Assembly (NCBI GenBank): GCA_020310875.1
Contig: CM035438.1
Coordinates: 97,568,432-97,632,431, forward strand
From: Ceratopteris richardii
Taxonomy: Eukaryota > Streptophyta > Polypodiopsida > Polypodiales > Pteridaceae
Direction of reading: 5' to 3'
DNA: 64,000 nt
Each line of letters begins with the position of its first letter. The stretch's first letter is position 1. Made by a program: the position numbers and the translations under genes. The notes below the pieces were generated by a model, which saw nothing but the letters and a program-made list of their open reading frames with translations, made no database searches and was not told the DNA's origin. Shown here piece after piece: positions 55,845-64,000 of this stretch.

Positions 55845-58800
55845 CTACAATAGAAGTTGATCATAGCTTTCCTCAGGCTCAAGCATAATGGGATCCTCTG
55901 GAACATTAGAACACATATCCTGCCTCTCTTGCTCCAAGATTGGGTCTTCAAGGTCAATCATGTCCCCCGGTTCATCTACAAGTGGGGGAACAGGCTCCCT
56001 TGAAGCCTGTTGGAATCTCTCCGTGTCTGCAATGTGCTTCCTTCCAACCTCTTGGTCTTCATCTGGGCATTCATTCAGCCCATTGATTCTCATTCTAATG
56101 AAGCTCCCTTGAGCATCATCCTTCTCCACAGCTATGCGGTGCCTGAACATCTTTAAGGAGCAAGCCAGAGTCATTCCTGAAACAGCAGAAAACCACTTAG
56201 AGGCCTCAATCAACATGATGACTAATGAAAATTGTTAAAATTGAAATTACTTGTGCCCGAAAAAAGGTCTAGGACCCAGTCATCATCATTGGAGAATAGT
56301 TGAAGCAATCTCATTATGAGCTTTTGTGGCTTCTGATAGGGGTTAACCAATGTCATGTCCCCAGCTACATGACGAAGTTTCTTGGTAACGGCTGGGAACA
56401 TGAGCACATTTGAGATCCCATTCTCATTGCAATGCTCCCTGACTCTCCTTTTGCTTACTTCATCATAATAGCCAACTGTAATGCATTCAGTGGAGCTCAC
56501 AAACCTATGCAAAGGAGTGTGATTGACGTTTGTCTTCACCCTGCCAACAAGAACTATAAGTCACAGAGAGCATCATTAAAGCCATGGAGATAGAAACAAG
56601 ATTACTTACCACGTGAGGCACTCCACAGCATGACATCTTGCCTTCAGAGCAATTGAAACAGAGAAAGACTGGTCTCTGCTATGGAAAATTACTATCCTCC
56701 AAAGAGGAGACATAGTCAACTCTGCAAAATCAGTGACCATCTTCCGAATCTGAGGGTGTTTGAAGGGTTCATTGTCATTAACTGATCCCAACATCCTAGA
56801 TCCATAGGGTATGTCTGCTATGAGAAGGGAGAAATGCTTTCTAGGCACAACAGAACAAATGTTATTTACATCACTACATAATACATTGTAATATACAGGC
56901 TTAAGGGGGTCTAGGGGATTGGAGAAACATTTCATATCAGTTTCATCATCAAAATCCATCTCCTTGGCTTTCAGTCTAGATTTCTCATGCCTTGCTCTTT
57001 GAATGTGAGCCACGAATGCAGGGGGGCAATCATGGAGTAGCTCTGCAGTCTTACTTTTCTTTGGTTTCTGCAGAATAAAGTGGAAAGACAATTAAATGAG
57101 CTCTTCAATACAGCAAACAAAACATAAGGAATCGATGCATGGCATCCATTTCGTGTGTGGGTAGATGCCAGGCATCGACTTTCTACTAAAAGTCGATGCC
57201 TGGCATCGACTTTGGGACATAAGTCGATGCCTGGCATCGACTTATGCCACGAGGTCGATGCCAGGCATCGACTTATGCCCCCAAGTCGATGCCAGGCATC
57301 GACTTATGCCAGGAGGTCGATGGCAGGCATCGACTTTTGGCAGCAGGTCAATGCCAGGCATCGAATTTAGCAGTAAGTCGATGCCAGGCATCGAATTCCT
57401 ACTAAAAGCCTGGCATCAAATTGGTTAGGTGAATCAAGGCATCTAACCTAATAGCAAACCAGGCATGACCTCTGAAAGAGAACCTACCCAATCACGAAAC
57501 AGGATAAAATATTCAGATAAAGCTTTGTAGGATGATGTGGTTGGATAGTCTGCTTGGACCTCTGTCCAAGAAAAGCAACCCAGCCTCTTCATCATCACCT
57601 CTTGAATCTTCATGTATACTTTATGACTACAGTCACAGAAATCAAAAAGAGACTAGGTTAGACCAGAAACATGGGAGGAGGGAAAAAGGATGTGAGAATA
57701 ACATACATACTTATTGAGCTCAGTCACCATCTCCTCCAGGCTTAACTCCTTGGAGATTACCCTTGACAAACTTGATATAATCAATGTATCATCCTTGATT
57801 CCTTGAAGGGCCCTCCATGGTGTCAGCTTCATGTCCTCAGGATCCTCTTCAATTGAGAGGTCAACTTTCCTTCCCTTTCCCTTCAGATCAACCTGTGGGT
57901 CTGGCCTCGACTTCCGTTGCTTCTGGCCCTTGACCTCCTTGTTCTCCCATATTGTGAAAATTTTATCCTGCAGATCCCAGATCTCACCTGCTCTGAATGC
58001 CAGTTGAAACCATGGATCATATTTCCTCAAAACATCAGACTTTCTATTCTCATCCAGTGCAATTCCAACCTCAATAAGGCATTGCTTTCGTAGATTGGGA
58101 TGTATTCTTCCAGCTTCCTTCACGAGACAATCTTCATATTCATGGTGGAAGAACCGAATTCTCTCTATGGAGGACATTTTTTGCATGTAGTCATTGTCAT
58201 TGTTGTCATCCCAAGCAAGAAGCTTGGCTTCCTCAGTTGTAAGACTAGCATATATCTTGCACTCTGCATACCTAAAGAAGAATGTGGTAGGGTGCTCCTT
58301 CACTAGCTGTTTGCGGGCCTCTGCAGAGTGTGAACCTCCAATCACATAATAAGTATAATCGTCAAACAAACCCTCATTGAACTCCTCCACAGAGCTGCAC
58401 TCATTCGGATCCACCATGACAAGGAATGGCACAACAGTATCATGAGGATTTATTTTCATTTTCTTCTTAAGATTCTGCACATGCAAATTGTGTGGCTCCC
58501 TCATCTCAAGGGGCCTCCTCCCTGTGAATGGATCTATTGGTGGCCTATGGATGATATTGATTGGCAGGTGGAACAACTACCCCTTCTTCACAACTTTTCT
58601 TCTAATTATGTCCTCCCTCATCTTGTTCTGCTCAGTACCAAGAACACCTGAGGCAAGCTCTCCACCAGGTGCAACTATTATATCCTCAGAGCTAGAGCTT
58701 GAGTCAGAAGACTCCTCTTCTGCAATTCTCTTCTTTTTCTTCTAGAACTTTTTTTGCACGCTCTGCTTACCCCTTGCCTTTACATGGGTTGTCATCTTCT

Positions 58801-60046
58801 GTTGTGTTGGCATGATGTTGCCCTGGATCCATGGCATCAAGTCCTTGATAAGATTCACTGAGTCCCTGCATATCTCTGCAAGCCCATCTGGAACACAGCA
58901 CTCTAGGCACAAGAAATCCATCTTGCATATAGCATTTCTTAAACCTTTCAATGTCTCTACCAGGAAAAGGAGGTTGTCAAAATCCTCATCTTCATAATCC
59001 AGTTTGTACACAAGGCCATACTGAAAACCCCGTGTTGTCGTGATCTTTCCTCTCCCATATGCCCCTGCGAACACAAGAAGGACTGCATTCTTTTCTTCAA
59101 CATACTGAAGGCACCACTCCAGATTTGTCATGTCTCGCAGTGGACGATCTGTCCTTAAGACCTATGCGTCCCTCGACCTATCCTTCATAGTTGTATCGTC
59201 CTTAGGTATTTTGATCCTATTTGATGCTACTCTGTCCACCAGAGGATATTCCAACCGGGTTGCTGGCCTTCTCAGAGGATAAGGATGCAATAATTTTCTT
59301 TGGTTTTGCTTGGTGACCAATGCCTTTGTCATGTTGCTGATCACCAGAGCTCACGGTCACTCTCAGCTTCTTGAAGGGCCTTTCACTCTTGGACTCTTGC
59401 ACCTGAAAGTCGATGCTAGGCATCGACTTTAGGGTGCAAAGTCGATGCCACGCATCGACTTTTAGGTTCAAGTCGATGTCTGGCATTGACTTGAACCTAA
59501 AAGCCGATGCTTGGCATCGACTTGAACCTAAAAGTCGATGCGTGGCATCAACTTTGCACCCTAAAGTCGATGCCTGGCATCGACTTTCAGGCCAAATTTG
59601 ATGCTAGGCAAGTCGATGCCAGGCATCAACGTTTAGGTGCAAGTCGATGCCAGGCATCGACTTGAGGGTGCAAGTCGATGCCAGGCATCGACTTGAGGGT
59701 GCAGCTTGATGCCAGGCATCGACTTGAGGGTACAACTCGATGCCAGGCATCGACTTACACCCTCAAGTCGATGCCTCGCATTGACTTGCACCCTCAAGTC
59801 GATGCCTGGCATTGACTTGAGGGTGCAAGTCGATGCCAGGCATCGAGTTGTACCCTCATTGGATCTATATTTTAGGAGCTAAGAAAAATAAAAACCTAGA
59901 AAGCAGACTATTTACTCAAACATACAAAAGGAATCTTTTAGGAGTCTTTTTTTGTGGTATGATTTTGTCTACCTCTTGGTACTCTTGCCAACATTCTTCT
60001 TCTCCATGAGAGTTGCCTTGCTGGTGTGCTGAGCTCTGTGCTCCAT
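55845..60046 (-). CDS. ParB/Srx-like plus N4/N6 amino-methyltransferase gene, multi-exon, with three in-frame TAG codons
   Basis: Proposed minus-strand exons: 60046-59973 (ATG start), a long second exon from about 59404 to 57711, then 57626-57488, 57065-56610, 56540-56251 and 56176-55845. The four 3' introns have GT/AG ends and keep phase. The middle has a ParB-like segment (VPFLVMVDP, YYVIGGSHSAEARKQL, LTTEEAKLLAWDDN). The C-terminal half is a beta-class amino-methyltransferase: motif IV LLIADIPYGS, then NPYQKPQKL and motif I WVLDLFSGT, with RIAVEKDD behind it. Such enzymes methylate DNA adenine N6 or cytosine N4. Three TAG codons (59162, 58742, 58577) lie in frame in the long exon, and the join of exon 1 is not resolved, so this copy may be a pseudogene. 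The acidic C-terminus ends at 55845. Two introns hold palindrome arrays. Confidence 0.65.
57131..57420. repeat. Palindrome array 1 inside an intron of the methyltransferase gene
   Basis: Nine full units and a half unit of GTCGATGCCAGGCATCGAC or its T-centred form start at 57131, 57161, 57192, 57223, 57254, 57285, 57316, 57347 and 57377. The period is 31 bp (two steps of 30). The 12-nt gaps are related to each other (TTATGCC-type). The array occupies most of the 422-bp intron 57066-57487. Confidence 0.96.
59409..59848. repeat. Palindrome array 2 inside the first intron of the methyltransferase gene
   Basis: Units start at 59409, 59441, 59472, 59503, 59534, 59565, about 59598, 59612, 59643, 59674, 59705, 59736, 59767, 59798 and 59829. 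The period is 31 bp except at one break near 59598. Gaps are of the types TTGAGGGTGCAA and TTGCACCCTCAA, mutual reverse complements, so the array is also palindromic on a larger scale. Its inner edge (minus-strand TCGACTTTCAG) can serve as a splice acceptor. Confidence 0.96.
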
Positions 60047-60113
60047 GGCTGTCTGTGCTCTGTTGCTCTCTCTTGCTCGTGGATTTTGAAAATGAGAATG
60101 ATCTCCCCCTCTG

Positions 60114-60122
60114 CTATTTATA
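60114..60122 (-). promoter_or_regulatory. TATA box of the ParB-methyltransferase gene
   Basis: On the minus strand TATAAATAG lies 68 bp upstream of ATG 60046, good geometry for a plant promoter. Confidence 0.65.
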
Positions 60123-61210
60123 GGCAATTGGGTAACTTGAACCAGAGACTAACTGGATCTAACTGAATGAATCCAGTTGCTAACTATATCTGTCAACTTA
60201 TCTAACCAGGAAATGCCACTCACACAAATAGGTTGTTTCACCTCGACTTTAATGAAATATTCATAGAACCTTGCAACTATTTATATACATTTGCATGGAA
60301 TTTACACTTCAATGGCAAGAGTATGGTATGTACATGAGGAAGTCTAATCTCATGTATAAATTGTTTCTTAGAATCTCTTGCTTGGGAAAAAATCAAGTCT
60401 AAGTTATGTTGAATATGGGAGATTAATGACATCTTTATAGTGTTATCCTTCTCACTTCAGTTCATATTCACATTTATCTTGTAACACATTGTTGAAAAGG
60501 AAAATCAATGTATGAATAAATGTTCAACAAAGAACTTTGGGGTAATTTTGACAAAATAGGATGGTAATTTCAACAAAATAGCTTGGTAATTTCAAACGTC
60601 ACTCATTGTCTTTGCATCCAACGTTCAGAGAAATCGTAGATTCAAAATTCATTTGAAAATCTTTTGTAACAAGCATATACTTAATTCTTACATATAATTC
60701 TTACATATAGTTTTCCATATACTTCTTACATATACTTTTTTGTGTATCTCTTTTACACATAATTCTCTTTTAATATACTTTCATCTACCTCTTTGAGATC
60801 TAGCCAAGACCACAATAAAACCTAATCCTTGAAATCTTAACCAAAGGTAAAATTTCTTCTTGTATAGTCTTCAATGGCACTACTCCAAACAATTTTAATA
60901 TCTAATCCAGTTGGAACTCAACTTGGATATATTTTGATTCACTCATAATGCTAAGACTCAATGACTCAGAAATCAACTGTGTATCTCATCTTTCAAAAGT
61001 GAATCAAATCTTTGGTTCCCTTATTAGTGTATATTTGAGTAATTAAGTAATTTGATGTAATTTGATGTTTAATGTAATTTAATGTACTTTAATGAACTTT
61101 TGATTTCATATCTTCTTGATGTGACATTTGATGTGACATTTTCACTTGATCTCGGATTTCTACTTATTTAAAACGTCATTCATCTTCAGTCTTCTGTGAA
61201 CTGAGTGAAG
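60123..61210. other. Divergent intergenic region
   Basis: About 1.1 kb of AT-rich sequence separates the two divergent genes. It contains GGTAATTT(T/C)(G/A)ACAAAATA units near 60541-60600 and several TTCTTACATATA words near 60685-60745. A TATTTAAA box near 61165 could serve the plus-strand gene. None of the 19-bp palindromes is present. Confidence 0.55.
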
Positions 61211-63622
61211 ATGAGCTCAATCTTTTCTGTGGATGTTTGGGCATCAGCTTCCTCTGCTCATATTGATACAGTTTCAGATTCATTGTTCTCAGTTGACCCT
61301 TTCCACAGAAGTGATGATCCCTATGGTTTATAATGTGCTCATGATTCTATGTTTTCTGTTGAGTCATTTAAGTTATCAAATTCACAGTGCAATGTTGTTC
61401 AACCAAATGCACCTCTTGATCTCCCATCTGATCCAACCATTGATCTCCCTTCTGACTCAAGTGCATGTGGAGCAACGGAAAAGCAAAGCAAGCTCAATCT
61501 ACGATTTAAAAGAAGGCCTCGTGAATTAAGTCAAAAAAGATTTAAATTTCTTACTTCAGATAGACAGATTGCATTGGATATTGTGAAGCATTGTTGTGGT
61601 TTGAAATGTTTGTACAATTTAGGAATGAAGAAACTAAAGCACCTAAGAGAAAAATTCCTCCATTTAGATAGTGAAAGGAAAGATATATACCTTGTTTCTC
61701 GCATGCAAATGATTGAGGATAACATGTCAATAACACGTGTTGCTTTTGAATATTTCTTTAGTCAAGGGATGCGATGCTGTAGGGCTGCATTTAAAATTGC
61801 AATGGGTGTGGGAAATTTTAGAATACATAGGGTTCAACAGGGGCTTTTGAATGGGGATCTCATTTTGGATACGTTCCATGTTGGGACCAAAGGATCTGTT
61901 GGACGTCATGCAATGAATTGGATGATGAACTATTTTAGCTTGCATTGTGAGGTTATGCCTACAACTGGAAGGTTGCACTTGTTAGATAACTTTACTCGTC
62001 GAGAGGTATTTCAAATGTATAGAGAAGACATGGAAAATAGAAATGAGAAGTATGTGTTGTATCGTCACTTTACTCGATTATGGAAGGAAGAGTTTAACAA
62101 TGTGTCTATTCCTCGTAAAGTTAGAATGGGTGAATGTTCAGTTTGCGCCACTTTGAAAAACATGGCAAAAGGGGCTACAACACCACAGGAAAAGAATAAT
62201 TTTTAAAACCTTCTTAACAACCATCGTGAGAGTCAAGCTTTAGAGAGAAAGAAAGCAATTCATCATCGAAGTAAAGCACTCAGAAATCCGGAGCGTTATA
62301 TGTGTTTGTTGATTGATGGTATGGATATAAAAAAACTTGTTTGCCACATTTTTATCGCATCCCTAAGGACATTGGAGATGAAGTCCTTGTACAAATGCAT
62401 TTGGTTGGTGCTTTGGTATACAATGGAACTGTAATGTCCAAGGTTTTCTTCACATATCCGAATGTGCATAATGATCCAAACCTTACAGTTACTGTCATTC
62501 ATCATGTTTTGCAATCATGGAAGGGTCTTTTGCCACCAACTCTATATTTGCAACTTGATAATACTGCAAGAGAGAATAAAAATTCTACAGTCTTTGGATA
62601 TTTAAGCATGCTTGTTGAAAAACAGGTATTTCAGAAGGTTAAGGTAAATTTCCTTCTAGTTGGCCACACTCATGATCACATTGATCAAATGTTCAGTACT
62701 TTCTCTAAGAAGTTGGCACGTAACAATGCTTTTACTCTTCCGATTTTATCTGAGCTGATTTCAGAAGCATATACTCCAAAACCAGAAGTTCAACACCTCA
62801 CACAGATTTATAAATTTAAGCACTTTTGCTCAATGGGCCTTGATAATAGTGCTAAGGTTTTGGCTCCATTGCACAATATTAGTTTCAACCATGTATTCTT
62901 GATGAGGAGAGTTGATGAAATAACCCTTTTATTTGCAAAGCAGTATTCATCTTCTCTTAGGTGGGAGCCTAAAGAGGGATGCAGATTCTTATTGCAGGTG
63001 CCTAATTTGTCTACAGTGTTGGCCAAGGATGACAAAACAAGCAGAAGCAAGATGGCAAGGAAATTTAATAGAGATAAATGTTGGAACACTTATTGCAGTA
63101 CTTGCTGATGGTGATGAGGCTACCAGACCATTTTGGATCGCAAAGGTTTTAGAGATAACTAAAGATATTGATCAGAGAAGAATAGAGGCTTTGATGGTGC
63201 ATTGGTATTACACTAAAAGTAGTAATGCATTCACAGGTAAATATAACTTAGAAATGGTGTGTGATACTAAACGAACAGGTTCAAAAAAGAAAAAGAATAT
63301 TCGAAGCACATCCACTCTCAAAATGGATGATGTAGATATTCTTGTTTATGATTTTTCCTTGACAAAAACAGGTCACTTGAGGAAAGCAACCATCAATATG
63401 ATAAAGCAAAAGCTTCCAGATGTATGTGGTACAGGAAATCATAGGCAAACAAGAAGATTTGTGCATGATCCTGTAGAATTTGGTATGTACGTGGATGAAG
63501 ATAGAGCTCTTGTGGATATAGAAGAAGAAGAAGAGAGCTCTCAACAGTATGATCAGACTGAATCAAGTGCATCAGATGATGAGGGTGTAGACATAGATCG
63601 ACATAGTTGTGAGTTGCATTGA
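61211..63622 (+). pseudogene. DUF7869-like, probable DDE-type transposase-like protein, frameshifted
   Basis: The likely start is ATG 61211 (MSSIFSVDVW). The frame is broken by TAA 61331 and TAA 62204, shifts at an A-run near 62329 (frame 62341-63108) and shifts back near 63060. Features in order: a basic region (RFKRRPRELSQKRFKF), a GECSVCATL CxxC element, LLIDGMD, LQLDNTARENKNS and FLLVGHTHDHIDQMFSTFS, which together match the pattern of DUF7869-type proteins and look like spaced acidic residues of an RNase H-fold nuclease. A small C-terminal domain follows (ADGDEATRPFWIAKVLEI, ALMVHWYYTKSS), then an acidic tail. The RNase H and transposase reading is inference. No terminal inverted repeats were identified. 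Confidence 0.65.
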
Positions 63623-63782
63623 AGCTCTCTAACATTTTTAGTGCTTATGTAAATGCCTCAAAGTAGTTTGGTTAATGAAACCATGTTTTGTAGCAATTTT
63701 GAATAACAATCACGTATCCACCCATTAAAAATATGTCTAAAATGTTATTTTTGTATAAGAATTATTCAGTTCTACATTCGTT

Positions 63783-63875
63783 ATATAGATTTTAGACATG
63801 TCAATGTCTTATCATATAGATTTTGGACATGTCAATGTCTTATCATATAGATTTTGGACATGTCAATGCCTTATA
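63783..63875 (+). repeat. Three 31-bp direct repeats after the DUF7869-like gene
   Basis: Units starting ATATAGATTTT at 63783, 63814 and 63845 share GACATGTCAATG, which includes the 8-bp palindrome GACATGTC. The period equals that of the palindrome arrays, though the sequence is different. Confidence 0.93.
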
Positions 63876-64000
63876 TAGTGAAATTTTGACTACATTTTGA
63901 GCTCTTTTTTAATGAGAAAATGACAAAAAATGTCAAAAAATCACATGTTTTCACTTCATTTTGGTAATATATGTATACTGGTATAAAGGAATCTCAAACA
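63876..64000. other. AT-rich end of window
   Basis: No feature recognised. Confidence 0.3.

Noticed and set aside
23792-59164. Reassigned TAG codon
   Set aside because: TGA and TAA also interrupt frames here, and several of the ORFs carry frameshifts. Deamination explains all three stops without a code change.
57155-59601. ORFs made of palindrome translations (MPGIDF-type peptides), also in the Copia-1 LTRs
   Set aside because: They arise because the 31-bp unit is open in some frames. They lie in introns or LTRs and have no other coding evidence.
57131-59848. CRISPR array
   Set aside because: The 19-bp repeat and 12-bp gap look CRISPR-like, but the gaps are similar to each other and not unique, the repeat is a full palindrome, there are no cas genes, and the DNA is eukaryotic.

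Overview
The window looks like nuclear DNA of a land plant. It opens with the C-terminal exon of a callose synthase, and most of it is plant-type Ty1/copia and Ty3/gypsy retrotransposons primed by initiator-methionine tRNA, plus a LINE fragment, a tRNA-headed repeat pair and long CA- and CT-rich microsatellites. Two gene types are unusual for a seed plant: an intron-containing ParB-like plus amino-methyltransferase gene, and a DUF7869-like protein. A fern or another non-seed plant is my guess; the sequence alone does not prove it.

Layout. 1-1225: callose synthase 3' end. 2118-3850: copia fragment, minus strand, integrase lost. 4315-6818 and 13396-14330: a decayed gypsy copy (Gypsy-B, minus strand), split by Copia-1 (6819-13390, two 1,069-bp LTRs, GGTTG target duplication). 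14620-16577: decayed copia (Copia-3), broken by a 340-bp LTR (16578-16917). 19880-24060: two abutting decayed gypsy copies (Gypsy-C, Gypsy-D) and a downstream reading frame. 24080-24780: CA-rich repeat. 26400-27697: copia 5' half (Copia-4), joined to a large gypsy element (Gypsy-A, 27699 to about 43480). Gypsy-A has gag, protease, RT, RNase H and integrase, a second protease-like ORF after integrase, and a 1,399-codon additional ORF. 43880-49870: a CA-rich tract split by Copia-2 (44311-49475, minus strand, 294-bp LTRs, ACACA duplication). 50885-53943: LINE fragment and duplicated non-coding blocks. 55845-60046 (minus) and 61211-63622 (plus): a divergent gene pair.

The most interesting region is 55.8-63.9 kb. 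The minus-strand gene joins a ParB/Srx-like domain to an N4/N6 amino-methyltransferase (motif IV DIPY, motif I DLFSG). Two of its introns carry arrays of a 19-bp palindrome, GTCGATGCCAGGCATCGAC, at an almost invariant 31-bp period, close to three helical turns. The same palindrome, again with 31-bp spacings, lies in both LTRs of Copia-1, 45 kb away. The divergent partner resembles DUF7869/DDE-type proteins and is followed by three direct repeats that also have a 31-bp period. A two-gene mobile or selfish element with palindromic protein-binding sites is a reasonable hypothesis, not a demonstrated fact.

Two other palindrome families occur: GATCC-(3 nt)-GGATC clusters in an LTR and in a gypsy integrase, and a TTTCAGCCA/TGGCTGAAA family inside the Copia-2 coding region. 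Many in-frame stops in the decayed ORFs are TAG, TGA or TAA where CAG, CGA or CAA would fit, as expected from methylcytosine deamination.
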